From the NCBI RefSeq assembly GCF_001029105.3, contig NZ_CP011809.2:1-64000 (forward strand): 64,000 nt of DNA. Direction: 5' to 3'. Below the pieces are notes generated by a model that was not told where the DNA came from, made no database searches, and was given only the letters and a program-made list of their open reading frames with translations. The position numbers were made by a program, and so were the translations under genes. Shown here in pieces: positions 25,356-33,754 of the stretch (positions within the stretch are counted from its first letter, which is position 1; every line of letters begins with the position of its first letter). The stretch is from Pandoraea faecigallinarum (GTDB lineage Bacteria; Pseudomonadota; Gammaproteobacteria; Burkholderiales; Burkholderiaceae).

Positions 25356-25380
25356 AAAAGCCGGCGCAAGCCGGTTTTTT
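25356..25380 (+). terminator. Intrinsic terminator or attenuator in a 5' leader
   Basis: AAAAAGCCGGC, loop GCAA, then GCCGGTTTTTT: a short GC stem followed by six T, a good intrinsic terminator. It sits between the promoter at 25269 and the ATG at 25399, so transcripts would be about 75 nt unless the terminator is read through. Confidence 0.65.
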
Positions 25381-25398
25381 CATTTCTGGAGACGGGGC

Positions 25399-25476
25399 AT
25401 GCAGCTGGAAGGGCGAGCGCGTCGCTTGCGGACGAGGGTCTACATCGACGGCTACAACTTCTATTATGGCTGCTTA
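25399..25476 (+). pseudogene. NYN-domain (LabA/Limkain-type) gene start, interrupted by IS5
   Basis: The protein begins MQLEGRARRLRTRVYIDGYN and continues FYYGCL, where VYIDGYNFYYG is the first strand of NYN-type RNase domains with its catalytic Asp. After the codon TTA (25474-25476) an IS5 element is inserted, with TTA repeated at its other end. Removing the IS and one TTA keeps the frame: it continues GVLPHAALAQKTLVSALVKA and stops at 26523, but that continuation does not look like the rest of a NYN domain. The gene was therefore perhaps damaged before the insertion. Confidence 0.6.
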
Positions 25477-25484
25477 GAGCCGGT

Positions 25485-25961
25485 TTACGATCTCCTGAGC
25501 AGCAGTGCCAAAAAGGCGAGATGGACAAACTGCAAGCTGGTGTTGAGCAAACGCTCACAGTTCTTCCATAAGCGCCGGTTCTTCTCCAGCCAGGCGAAAC
25601 TGCGCTCGACGACCCAACGCTGCGGCAGGACCTTGAAAGTATGCAGTTCGCTGCGTTTGGCGATCTGCACCGTGACCCGCTCGCCCAAGATCTCGCGCAC
25701 GCCCTGCGCGAAGGGTTCGCCCACGTAACCGCCATCGACCAGCACACTTTGCACCTGTCCCAAGCGAGGCTTGCCGTGCTCGAACGCCAGCAACGCTCCT
25801 TTGCGATCGGTCACCTCGGCAGTGGTTACCGCCACGGCGTGCGGCAAGCCCTGCGTGTCTACGGCAATATGACGCTTGATGCCCGACACCTTCTTGCCCG
25901 CGTCATAACCCTTATGCGCTGCCGTGTCAGTGTTCTTCACGCTCTGCGCGTCCACGATCAA
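25485..25961 (-). CDS. IS5 (IS427-type) transposase OrfB, copy 1
   Basis: The frame carries the DDE catalytic core: IVDAQSVKNTDTA (first Asp), SVLVDGGYVGEPF (second Asp) and RWVVERSFAWLEKNRRL (Glu). It probably has no independent start and is translated by frameshift from OrfA. Confidence 0.88.
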   Translation of the reverse strand: MIVDAQSVKNTDTAAHKGYDAGKKVSGIKRHIAVDTQGLPHAVAVTTAEVTDRKGALLAFEHGKPRLGQVQSVLVDGGYVGEPFAQGVREILGERVTVQIAKRSELHTFKVLPQRWVVERSFAWLEKNRRLWKNCERLLNTSLQFVHLAFLALLLRRS

Positions 25962-26283
25962 GAACGTCGTGCTGGCGCTGCGTCCCTGTCTTGTGCGCGC
26001 CGCGCCAACCTGATTTTTTGAGTGCCTGCTCCAGCACGCTCACGCCGTGCTGGTCAGGCTGACTCCATTTGCTGAAATACGCGTAGACGGTTTGCCACTT
26101 GGGAAACTCGCTGGGCAAGAAGCGCCATTGGCAACCTGTACGCAACAGATACAGCACCGCGCAAAACACCTCGTACAAGTCCACCGTCGTGGGCTTCGTG
26201 CGCCGGCGCACGCTGCGCAACAGCGGCTCGATCTCCGAGAACTTCTCTCGGCTTATGTCACTCGCGTATTTCTTTCTCGTCAT
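25927..26283 (-). CDS. IS5 (IS427-type) transposase OrfA, copy 1
   Basis: The 118-residue OrfA starts MTRKKYASDISREKFSEIEP and carries the DUF4096-type N-terminal region (LRTGCQWRFLPSEFPKWQTV). OrfB overlaps it in another frame, so a ribosomal frameshift in the overlap is expected to make the full transposase. Same as copies 2 and 3. Confidence 0.88.
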   Translation of the reverse strand: MTRKKYASDISREKFSEIEPLLRSVRRRTKPTTVDLYEVFCAVLYLLRTGCQWRFLPSEFPKWQTVYAYFSKWSQPDQHGVSVLEQALKKSGWRGAHKTGTQRQHDVLDRGRAEREEH

Positions 26284-26502
26284 CCTCGAATTATCAGGGA
26301 TGACCAGAAGATCGCAAACACGTTCTTAGGAGTTTTGCCACACGCTGCACTCGCGCAAAAAACGCTGGTGAGTGCGCTCGTGAAAGCCCCACCTAACCGA
26401 GACCCGATGAGCGCGGCTGACGTCCCTCTCCTACCCTCCCGCCCCCACCTGACGCGTCGGATCGCGGCGAGAACAGCTGGCGCGATCCGAATACCCTACG
26501 TT

Positions 26503-27066
26503 CTATTTGGTGCATGGAGTTGACCCTGTAAAACCGGACACACCATCGCGCACAATGTCGCCGCTGTGGCCTGCTGTCGTCGCCGCACAGCTCATCGCTT
26601 CTCGGTCGCAGCAATCCAGCGCAAACGTCACACGCAGCGGCTCGCCGTTGTCGCAGCGGAACTCGAAGCCGTCCGAGCACCATCGCTGATTGCTGCGCGC
26701 GACGGCCACTTTGCCATCATGTCGACGGTGGGCTCGCGGCGCAATCGGTCGGCGCTGTGTCAGCAGCCCATGCGTTCGCATGATGCGATAAATGCGCTTG
26801 GCATTGAACGGCGCCAGTCCAACTGCAACGCGCTCGTTGCGCAACGTGCCCCAAACCCGCCGGTAGCCATAGCTGGGCAAATTGCCGACGACACGGCGGA
26901 TTTCCTCGACTACAGTTTCGTTGTCGGTCGGCCTTGATTGCCGGCCATCGCGCCACGTCGCCGGACGCGACAGTCGTGCCGATACGTTCGAGCGCGACAC
27001 GCCGAGAACTTCACAGACCAGTTTCACTGGCCGTCCTCCGGCAGCAAGGGCGAGTGCGCTATCCAT
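26503..27066 (-). pseudogene. IS3-family (IS2-like) OrfB, 5' half only
   Basis: The frame carries the N-terminal part of an IS2-type OrfB ([59 protein letters not shown]) and the start of the DDE domain (RWCSDGFEFRCDNGEPLRVT). It then loses homology after GHSGDIVRDG, where the second half of the catalytic domain should be. A diverged second half of the same type of protein is at 32298-32734, but the overlap between them shows they come from different copies. Confidence 0.75.
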
Positions 27067-27389
27067 TTTTTTGCTCGGCTGTATTCAACTGCTTCCCGGA
27101 GAATCTCGTTCTCCATTGTTTTTTTGCCGAGCATCCGTTGCAGCTCGCGAATCTGCCTGAGCGCATCAGCCAACTCCGATGCCGGAACCACTTCTTCGCC
27201 AGCCTTGACCGCTGACAGGCTACCGTCCTGGTACAGCTTGCGCCAGTGGAATAGCTGGTTCGGGTTCACGCCGTAATGGCGCGCGACCATTGAAACCGAT
27301 TTTCCCGGTTCGAAACTCTCGCGAACCATCGACAGTTTCTGCTCCGCCGTCCAGCGACGCCGGCGCTCTGGGCCCGTCAACACTTCCAT
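27024..27389 (-). CDS. IS3-family (IS2-like) OrfA
   Basis: The protein starts [20 protein letters not shown] (ATG at 27389; an upstream GTG at 27419 is also in frame). It has an HTH ([20 protein letters not shown]) and a leucine zipper region ([20 protein letters not shown]). It is complete at the protein level but belongs to an element whose OrfB is truncated, so it is a dead copy. Confidence 0.8.
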   Translation of the reverse strand: MEVLTGPERRRRWTAEQKLSMVRESFEPGKSVSMVARHYGVNPNQLFHWRKLYQDGSLSAVKAGEEVVPASELADALRQIRELQRMLGKKTMENEILREAVEYSRAKKWIAHSPLLPEDGQ

Positions 27390-27521
27390 CACTTCCTGCT
27401 TGGTGTTAGTCAAAAACACAGTCTTATGCCTACCCGTTATTGTAAGTGGGTCGTTGTGTCCGGTGTTTCATGGGGCCGCTCCAGTGCACGAATCAGTAAT
27501 ACGCATCCACACCGAAGTTCG

Positions 27522-29489
27522 TCACACACTTTTACGCCGGTTTCTCTTCATCGCCAGCTTGACGGTTTCTCTCATTTCTCTAAATTCTTTTCTCAGTTTA
27601 CGATCTGGCACCTTACTCTTATCCCTGAGCACAAAGTCCCCCTGGTACGTTGCATCCGTCATTCGTGTATTTTTGTCCGTGACTTCGAAAAACGCGGTTG
27701 TCACCGCCCGGGTAGTCGTCAGCGAATCCGACTCGAAGAACTTGTCGCCAAAAAAATAGACCTTGGCCTCTGCGCTGAGCCTCGTGTGGCCCGAATAAAA
27801 TGAGATCCCAACCGCATCGTCACGGAGAGCTGGCATAGTTTTGCGGGTGGAGATGGCGACTCGGTACTTCTCATTACGATTGTCCTTAACCGTGGGCTCG
27901 CCATTGATGTCTCTGACGATTTGCATTGCGGCCGGCCCGCGGGCAATCGTCGCGAACATCTGGCGTTGTGTGGCTTCGTTAGGACACGCCTCCTTAATCC
28001 GCCCGATCACCGCAGAGAACAGGGCCGTTTTCACCGTCGCGATCTGCTCGACCGACGTGTGGCTCGGTAGGCCCCCAATTCTCACCACATCTCTGAGGGT
28101 CTCGCGGAAGTCGTCGGGCACCTCTGACTCCGCCGCAAAAGTCTCCACGCCTCTTAAACGCTGGCAGGCCCCGCGCATCCTAGCGTCCATGATGTCGTTA
28201 CCGTCGATCTTGATGACAACACGCTCCGTGCCAGGGGCGGGGAACAGGGCGCCATCTAGCGCGGCGCATACCTCTTCGAACAGCTTGGCATCGCCTTCGG
28301 AGGAGCCGAGATCAGCGGCCTGCGCGAGTTCCGCGACGTGTGCGGTGGCATAAGCATAGGTGCCTTTGGGAAGCGAAGGCACGCCCCAGAAAGTCAAGGG
28401 ATTCCCAACATGTAGATTGCGGTCGGTGCGCAAGGTGCGCTCCTTCTTTTCGAGCGTCGCGCGCGCCCACTCGTCAATGGCTTTACGTTGCGTTTGGGCA
28501 TCCAGCGCTGGACCCCGGTTGCGGGTCACGTGAACGTTATCGTTATCGTATTGGTAAGTGACCGCGTGCTTAAACCGCCCGTAAGCTTTGCTCGCGGACG
28601 CGAGCCAGGCTGTTTTATCGAAGTTCTCGTCAAGACCAAGTCTATCGAGACTGATCCCGTCCGGACGTGCGGCGGCGTCCGGGTCCACGCGCGCGACTTC
28701 TTCCACATCGCCCACCACGAACTTAATGCGCCGTGCGCCCAAGAATATGCCGGACAGCAAGTGGTACAAATCCTTTAGGCACGCCAAGAAATCGTTCGAC
28801 GCTGGGGACGCGGCCGGCACACCGAATAGCTTCTTCGTGTCTTCGACCAGCGACTTAACCGACAGATCAGGCGATTCGGCCACTCGCACCGCAGCCTTGA
28901 TAACCTCTGCCTCGACGCAGTCACCCGTGCTGGTGAACTGCATCGCCAGGTCCACGACCTGCGTCACCGGCTCATTGGACTGGGGGCCAAATACACTGCG
29001 CGCGGGGTTGATCGTCGTGTACGTCGTCGTCTTGTGGATGTGGACTTTGTTGTCGTCGATGCTCACGTGGATGGCCTGCCGATGCATCTTTTGAGAGCCA
29101 TCCTGGGAGGCCAGCAAGTGGTCCGCATTCACAAACGCCTTGCAGCCCAGATGGCGCGCGATATCGCGGGCCTTAACGCATGCGATATCCGCAGGCTCAC
29201 CATTGTCTTCCAAGGCTTTTTGGATTTTCCGGGTCATCTGGCGCAGCAGTGCGCCCCCCGGATCGCTTTGAAAATGCGGGTCTTTGTCGGCCACCGCGGC
29301 ACACTCATCCTTTCCCACGGTGAGAATGATCTGCGCGTTATCACCAGGCGGCGCGAAATATAGCGCCTCCATTTCCTTACCCACCTCGGCGTCGGCCCGT
29401 TCCTCAAGTTCGATTCGAGCGAGGAGCACCTGGTCAATAGGCGTCGTGCCGGTAGTGTTATACGCGCGCGAGGTTGACTCTATTGCCAT
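27522..29489 (-). CDS. Large protein of unknown function, candidate effector (655 residues)
   Basis: The ATG at 29489 has TAAGGA ten bases upstream, a good start. The protein is soluble-looking, acidic in its first half and basic at its end (KLAMKRNRRKSV), with no signal peptide, membrane helix or recognisable catalytic motif. Segments such as HVSIDDNKVHIHKTTTYTTI and VLRDKSKVPDRKLRKEF suggest alternating beta and helical regions. It is a lone gene between IS remnants. A conserved non-coding element lies about 165-215 bases upstream (29654-29705), as it does before two other large unknown genes here. Effector or toxin function is inference from size, orphan status and shared control element. 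Confidence 0.8.
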   Translation of the reverse strand: MAIESTSRAYNTTGTTPIDQVLLARIELEERADAEVGKEMEALYFAPPGDNAQIILTVGKDECAAVADKDPHFQSDPGGALLRQMTRKIQKALEDNGEPADIACVKARDIARHLGCKAFVNADHLLASQDGSQKMHRQAIHVSIDDNKVHIHKTTTYTTINPARSVFGPQSNEPVTQVVDLAMQFTSTGDCVEAEVIKAAVRVAESPDLSVKSLVEDTKKLFGVPAASPASNDFLACLKDLYHLLSGIFLGARRIKFVVGDVEEVARVDPDAAARPDGISLDRLGLDENFDKTAWLASASKAYGRFKHAVTYQYDNDNVHVTRNRGPALDAQTQRKAIDEWARATLEKKERTLRTDRNLHVGNPLTFWGVPSLPKGTYAYATAHVAELAQAADLGSSEGDAKLFEEVCAALDGALFPAPGTERVVIKIDGNDIMDARMRGACQRLRGVETFAAESEVPDDFRETLRDVVRIGGLPSHTSVEQIATVKTALFSAVIGRIKEACPNEATQRQMFATIARGPAAMQIVRDINGEPTVKDNRNEKYRVAISTRKTMPALRDDAVGISFYSGHTRLSAEAKVYFFGDKFFESDSLTTTRAVTTAFFEVTDKNTRMTDATYQGDFVLRDKSKVPDRKLRKEFREMRETVKLAMKRNRRKSV

Positions 29490-29653
29490 ACTGTGTTTTT
29501 CCTTAGCATTTGGTTCAAAAGCTGCGCGCGAGAGTAATTTTTTGTCTTACCGGACGCGGTGCTGGCCCATCGGAATCACGCCACCGCAGGACTTCGTGCG
29601 GCGCTGAGAAAAGGGGCCGTATCTTGGGTGTCGACGTCAGACTGCGACGACAG

Positions 29654-29705
29654 CTATGCTGTCATTGTCGGCGTCCTCGGCCGGGTTGGACTCCGGTGAA
29701 CACCT
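29654..29705 (+). promoter_or_regulatory. Shared upstream element, copy A
   Basis: The sequence TATGCTGTCATTGTCGG, a variable spacer, then GGTGAACACCT (29695-29705) is shared with copies at 33.3, 53.8 and 56.0 kb. Here the distal palindromic half (GAGGTGT) is lost. It points away from the gene at 27522-29489, whose start is 165 bases to the left, and so lies in that gene's upstream region in the same relative orientation as the other copies. Confidence 0.5.
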
Positions 29706-29844
29706 TAAATCCGCTCCCTGGCGCGCGCGTGAGGGCGCGCGCGCGAAGGGACAGGGCGCGAATGCGGGCACTGAAGACGTTGGTTGAGAACGATTCTCAC
29801 GAGAAGAACGATGGCACGGCCGGACGACGGACGAGCGAAGCCGT

Positions 29845-30108
29845 TCACTCGCCCGCTTTACCCGCGTTGGTTACTTTCCAGGTCTGGAAAGCTTTATCTC
29901 GTTTCATGTGTTGGACGAGTACGTGCTCGATGATGAAATCGAGTGAAATCTCCGTCTCGTTCATTTCCTGATAAGCACGTTGATAGGCCCGCAATTCGTC
30001 GTGTACCGCTTGCGATAGGTTCATCTGGAGCTTGGTCTTTTCCGGCTCGCGCTTGACGATCGGGAGCATGAGGCGGGGCGACGAGCTACGCGGTGGTTTC
30101 TGCTTCAT
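29845..30108 (-). CDS. DUF2274-like small protein
   Basis: The 87-residue protein reads MKQKPPRSSSPRLMLPIVKR, then EPEKTKLQMNLSQAVHDELR; the middle (LPIVKREPEKTKLQMNLSQA) is close in pattern to DUF2274 proteins found beside conjugation genes. It has no membrane segment and is probably a small ribbon-helix-helix-like or scaffold protein. Its ATG at 30108 follows the gene at 30975-31450 on the same strand once the intervening IS5 copy is removed, so the two were one operon. Confidence 0.45.
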   Translation of the reverse strand: MKQKPPRSSSPRLMLPIVKREPEKTKLQMNLSQAVHDELRAYQRAYQEMNETEISLDFIIEHVLVQHMKRDKAFQTWKVTNAGKAGE

Positions 30109-30167
30109 GGAGGTTCTGATCCTTAGAACGTGTTTGCGATCTTCTGGTCATCCCTGATAATTCGAGG

Positions 30168-30524
30168 ATGACGAGAAAGAAATACGCGAGTGACATAAGC
30201 CGAGAGAAGTTCTCGGAGATCGAGCCGCTGTTGCGCAGCGTGCGCCGGCGCACGAAGCCCACGACGGTGGACTTGTACGAGGTGTTTTGCGCGGTGCTGT
30301 ATCTGTTGCGTACAGGTTGCCAATGGCGCTTCTTGCCCAGCGAGTTTCCCAAGTGGCAAACCGTCTACGCGTATTTCAGCAAATGGAGTCAGCCTGACCA
30401 GCACGGCGTGAGCGTGCTGGAGCAGGCACTCAAAAAATCAGGTTGGCGCGGCGCGCACAAGACAGGGACGCAGCGCCAGCACGACGTTCTTGATCGTGGA
30501 CGCGCAGAGCGTGAAGAACACTGA
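30168..30524 (+). CDS. IS5 (IS427-type) transposase OrfA, copy 2
   Basis: Same 118-residue OrfA as copy 1 (MTRKKYASDISREKFSEIEP). It overlaps OrfB by about 35 bases in a different frame, the arrangement for translational frameshifting. Confidence 0.88.
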   Translation: MTRKKYASDISREKFSEIEPLLRSVRRRTKPTTVDLYEVFCAVLYLLRTGCQWRFLPSEFPKWQTVYAYFSKWSQPDQHGVSVLEQALKKSGWRGAHKTGTQRQHDVLDRGRAEREEH

Positions 30525-30966
30525 CACGGCAGCGCATAAGGGTTATGACGCGGGCAAGAAGGTGTCGGGCATCAAGCGTCATATTGCCGTAGACACGCAG
30601 GGCTTGCCGCACGCCGTGGCGGTAACCACTGCCGAGGTGACCGATCGCAAAGGAGCGTTGCTGGCGTTCGAGCACGGCAAGCCTCGCTTGGGACAGGTGC
30701 AAAGTGTGCTGGTCGATGGCGGTTACGTGGGCGAACCCTTCGCGCAGGGCGTGCGCGAGATCTTGGGCGAGCGGGTCACGGTGCAGATCGCCAAACGCAG
30801 CGAACTGCATACTTTCAAGGTCCTGCCGCAGCGTTGGGTCGTCGAGCGCAGTTTCGCCTGGCTGGAGAAGAACCGGCGCTTATGGAAGAACTGTGAGCGT
30901 TTGCTCAACACCAGCTTGCAGTTTGTCCATCTCGCCTTTTTGGCACTGCTGCTCAGGAGATCGTAA
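30490..30966 (+). CDS. IS5 (IS427-type) transposase OrfB, copy 2
   Basis: Identical catalytic core to copy 1 (VDAQSVKNTD, LVDGGYVGEPF, VVERSFAWLEK). The frame is open to the left of this start, and the family pattern (SASTTFLIVDAQSVKN) begins before it, so translation is probably by frameshift. Confidence 0.88.
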   Translation: MIVDAQSVKNTDTAAHKGYDAGKKVSGIKRHIAVDTQGLPHAVAVTTAEVTDRKGALLAFEHGKPRLGQVQSVLVDGGYVGEPFAQGVREILGERVTVQIAKRSELHTFKVLPQRWVVERSFAWLEKNRRLWKNCERLLNTSLQFVHLAFLALLLRRS

Positions 30967-30974
30967 ACCGGCTC

Positions 30975-31450
30975 TTAATGTTTGCGGGTGATTCGCTTGT
31001 AGACGTTGAGCGGCCAGAGCCACACGTAATACAAGCGCACGTCGAGTCTACTATTCCAGTTCAAACCGGCCATCGCTTCGGCCGGCACAACCTTGAAGAG
31101 CAAACCGGCGAGGTAGCCGACGATCACGTAGGCGCCGAATGCGAGGACAACCTCCTGCTTGCACGGGAAACCAACACGCGGCAAGACGGTGCCGACGAGG
31201 ACCATGAACGCAAACAGGACGCCCACATTGATGGAGCGCACGTGTAGCGCGCGCTCCCGGCCCATGTTGAGGGCGCGCTGTTTGATGCGGTCCCGCTCTT
31301 GGTCGTCTGCGACCCGTTTTACGCGCTCGGGTAGCGTCTCACCTTTGCGCCTACCCAACAGGATCGGGGCGATCCATTTGTACGCTTTCGTCGCAATCAC
31401 GGCCGCGACACCGAACAAGACCGTATTTAGGGTGAAGGATTGGAGAAGGT
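30975..31450 (-). pseudogene. Membrane protein of unknown function, N-terminus removed by IS6
   Basis: The frame is open from the IS6 boundary at 31450 (LLQSFTLNTVLFGVAAVIAT) to the stop at 30975. Membrane helices are predicted near the start (FGVAAVIATKAYKWIAPILL) and in the middle (VGVLFAFMVLVGTVLPRVG and VVLAFGAYVIVGYLAGLLFKV), with a basic loop between them (RRKGETLPERVKRVADDQER). The C-terminus is YYVWLWPLNVYKRITRKH. No family recognised. A TTG at 31418 could be used as a start but is probably internal. Confidence 0.6.
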
Positions 31451-32297
31451 GGTATTGTCAGGTTGTTCGGATGGGGGAGGCGGAAGGATAGAATGCGACA
31501 TGAAAAAATTTTCAGTCAGCCCCCAGCGCTCGAGCGACGCGGCGATCTCGTTCAAAGGCTACCGATTTCCGCCTGACATTATCCGCTATGCGGTGTGGCT
31601 GTATTACCGGTTTCCGCTGAGTCTGCGCATGGTCGAGGAAATGTTGGCCGCGCGGGGGATTGAGCTGACCTACGAGACGGTACGGTGCTGGGCGACGAAG
31701 TTCGGTTTGGCCATCGCCGGGCGTATTCGATCGACGTCCCCGAGGCGCGGCGACAAATGGCATCTTGACGAGGTGGTCGTGACAATCCACGGCAAAAAAC
31801 ATTGGCTGTGGCGGGCGGTGGACGAACACGGCGCGCTGCTTGAGGTGCTGGTGCAAAGCCGTCGCGACACGGCCGCCGCCAAACGGCTCATGCGCCGCCT
31901 GCTCAAGCGCCATGGCGGCGCACGCGTGATCGTCACGGATAAATTGCGCAGCTATGCAGCGGCCCACCGCGAGCTCCGGCTAAGCGTCGAACACCGCCAG
32001 CATAAAGGTTTGAACAACCGGGCGGAGAATTCGCATCAGCCTACGCGGGTGCGGGAGAAAGTGATGCGTCGCTTTAAGTCGGCACGCCAATTGCAGCGCT
32101 TCGCCTCAATCCACGGTCAGGTTTCGAACCTGTTCATGGCGTGCCGCTATCACCGCAATGCCGAGCAAAAACGTGCGGCGCGCACCCAGGCCTTCGCCGC
32201 CTGGGAATGGGCTTGCTCCACCCGCATGGCGGCGTAAGGGCGTCGTTTTCTGCCATGGTACCTTGGCTCGGTTTCAACTAAACAACCTGACAATACC
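31451..32297 (+). mobile_element. IS6-family element B, copy 1
   Basis: The 847-bp element begins GGTATTGTCAGGTTGTTCGG and ends AACAACCTGACAATACC, 15-bp perfect terminal repeats (GGTATTGTCAGGTTG). No 8-bp target duplication is seen (GAGAAGGT left, CATTAGAC right). It truncates the membrane protein gene on its left and an IS3 OrfB on its right, so a deletion probably followed cointegration here. Confidence 0.9.
31500..32237 (+). CDS. IS6-family transposase (element B, copy 1)
   Basis: The 245-residue protein starts MKKFSVSPQRSSDAAISFKG. The catalytic acidic residues are in DKWHLDEVVVTIHG, RVIVTDKLRSYAAAHREL and NNRAENSHQPTRVREKV. Identical in protein sequence to copy 2; copy 3 is frameshifted. 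Confidence 0.92.
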   Translation: MKKFSVSPQRSSDAAISFKGYRFPPDIIRYAVWLYYRFPLSLRMVEEMLAARGIELTYETVRCWATKFGLAIAGRIRSTSPRRGDKWHLDEVVVTIHGKKHWLWRAVDEHGALLEVLVQSRRDTAAAKRLMRRLLKRHGGARVIVTDKLRSYAAAHRELRLSVEHRQHKGLNNRAENSHQPTRVREKVMRRFKSARQLQRFASIHGQVSNLFMACRYHRNAEQKRAARTQAFAAWEWACSTRMAA

Positions 32298-32734
32298 CAT
32301 TAGACTGCTGCGACCGCGAGGCCATGAGTTGGGTCGCGAGCACGGGCGGCTACACCGGCGACATGGTGCGTGACGTGATGCTTCAGGCCGTCGAGAGCCG
32401 CTTCCAGGGAGCGCTGAAAACCGACGGCGAAATCGAGTGGCTCAGCGATAACGGTTCCTGCTGCATTGCCGACGAGACGCTGACGTTCTCGCGGGCAATC
32501 GGCCTGAAGCCGGTCACGACGCCTGTCAGAAGTCCGCAGAGCAACGGGATGGCCGAGAGTTTTGTCAAAACGATGAAGCGTGATTACGTTTCATGGATGC
32601 CCAAGCCTGACGCCAGGACAGCGCTGCAAAACCTGGCCATCGCGTTCAACCACTACAACGAATCGCATCCGCACAGCGCACTGAAATACCGCTCGCCACG
32701 CGAGTTTCGACAGCAAGCAAATTCACTAACCTAA
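32298..32734 (+). pseudogene. IS3-family (IS2-like) OrfB, 3' half only
   Basis: Right after the IS6 end the frame picks up within the catalytic domain ([20 protein letters not shown]), then [20 protein letters not shown] and [20 protein letters not shown] with the second Asp and the Glu, to [10 protein letters not shown] and stop. The first half is absent. It is the complementary half of the IS2-like gene at 26.5 kb but diverged from it in the overlap. Confidence 0.8.
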
Positions 32735-32744
32735 GCGTGACCGT

Positions 32745-32927
32745 GTGTCCGGTCATGCAGGGGCGAGTCCAATGTATTACTGCCACGAGTGGTCCAACAC
32801 AACGATCACTCAGTTCATGCAGAAGGTCGACGCCTACATCCGCTGGTATAATGAGCATCGAATCAAGATGTCACTGGGTGCTCTCAGCCCAATGGAGTAT
32901 CGACGTCATCTCGGATTGGCAGCATAA
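32745..32927 (+). pseudogene. C-terminal remnant of another IS3-family transposase
   Basis: The frame carries TITQFMQKVDAYIRWYNEHR then IKMSLGALSPMEYRRHLGLA, the conserved last residues of IS3-family (IS150-like) OrfB proteins. All of the catalytic domain is missing. Confidence 0.65.
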
Positions 32928-33495
32928 ATCAGTCCAAGAAAACGTCCGCACCCCCTAGTGGGTCATTGTCATCCCGTTGCTGACAGGGCGAAGGGTTGCC
33001 GTCGCCGGGGCTCGAGTGCCGGCAGCGTTTGGTCCTTAGCCCTTGGCGCATGGAGAAGGGGAGGGCCGACGGGGAGGGTGGCGCCAGGCGTGAGGCAGCG
33101 GGCGGGGCGGCGCGATACAGGGTGACGCTGGCTGGGGCGGTCCATGCGGCCGGGCGGTTCGCCGGGCACGACGCGTGCCGCCGGTCACAAACACGCGCAA
33201 GGGGCGGGCCGGACCGCCAGACACTCGCTGGCAACGCGCCGGGTAACCCCCCCGCGTCGGTCGAACCCTGGCCGTCGGCGCCGGCGTACACCTCAGGTGT
33301 TTGCCCGATAGCGGCTTTGCCTGAGCCGCCGAGAATGACAGCAAGATATCTGCCACGATCGAGACGACGGCGCGTAACCCGATGCGCCTTTATCGTCGAC
33401 GACACCGGCGAAAATTGCACCTGGCGCGCTGCCTCTCGCGGGGACGACCGCATGACGCGCGCGGCACCGCGATACTGCACAAGGAGAGAGTCAGG
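32928..33495. other. 568-bp stretch with only element copy B recognised
   Basis: Several long frames exist on both strands but they are typical by-products of high GC and show no domain or RBS. The only structured item seen is the shared upstream element copy B at 33262-33346. Confidence 0.5.
33262..33346 (-). promoter_or_regulatory. Shared upstream element, copy B
   Basis: On the minus strand it reads TCTTGCTGTCATTCTCGG, GCTATCGGGCAA, then the 13-base palindrome ACACCTGAGGTGT (33288-33300 on the plus strand) and CGCCGGCGCCGACGGC. This is close to copy C base for base. It points away from the 750-residue gene, which starts 410-490 bases to the right. Confidence 0.6.
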
Positions 33496-33714
33496 ATGTG
33501 CAGCACGACCGTGACCAAGGCGCTCTGCGACCCGAGCGCGACGTTCGTCGGCACGCTGGAGCACCGATTCGAGCTCGCACCGAAGCCTTTCGGACACGCT
33601 GGCACGCGTGTGGCGCAACGCTGTTTGCTACTGCGCGACGGGCCTGGCCGCCGGCGAGAACGCCGGCACTGCTATCGCGGGGGAAAACCGCGGCCGACGC
33701 CCCCGCCTTCGTGA
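33496..33714 (+). CDS. Small hypothetical protein, 72 residues
   Basis: AAGGAGAGAGTCAGG is an excellent Shine-Dalgarno region before the ATG at 33496. The protein begins MCSTTVTKALCDPSATFVGT and ends in an Arg/Pro-rich tail (RRHCYRGGKPRPTPPPS). It lies between element copy B and the 750-residue gene, in the same direction as the latter, and could be a leader gene or a chance frame behind a good RBS. No family recognised. Confidence 0.4.
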   Translation: MCSTTVTKALCDPSATFVGTLEHRFELAPKPFGHAGTRVAQRCLLLRDGPGRRRERRHCYRGGKPRPTPPPS

Positions 33715-33754
33715 TTAACCCACCCCTTCATCAAGATCTTCCGGCCCACATACC

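Larger units (their letters stand above)
25477..26325 (-). mobile_element. IS5-family (IS427-type) element E, copy 1, with TTA duplication
   Basis: The 849-bp element has ends GAGCCGGTTTACGATC and, inverted, GAACGTGTTTGCGATC. The flanking TTA at 25474-25476 and 26326-26328 is a 3-bp TNA target duplication, typical of the IS427 subgroup. Copies 2 (30126-30974) and 3 (42111-42959) have the same length and nearly the same sequence, so this IS has spread recently. Confidence 0.93.
30126..30974 (+). mobile_element. IS5-family (IS427-type) element E, copy 2, with TTA duplication
   Basis: The element is 849 bp, GAACGTGTTTGCGATC at the left and CGTAAACCGGCTC at the right, flanked by TTA at 30123-30125 and 30975-30977. 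The right TTA is also the stop codon (in reverse) of the membrane-protein gene. So this insertion sits exactly between two genes of one operon. Confidence 0.93.

Noticed and set aside
33036..33356. Minus-strand protein-coding frame spanning element copy B
   Set aside because: The element's spacing between conserved blocks varies by 1 base among copies (28 or 29), which breaks any shared reading frame; a non-coding explanation fits better.
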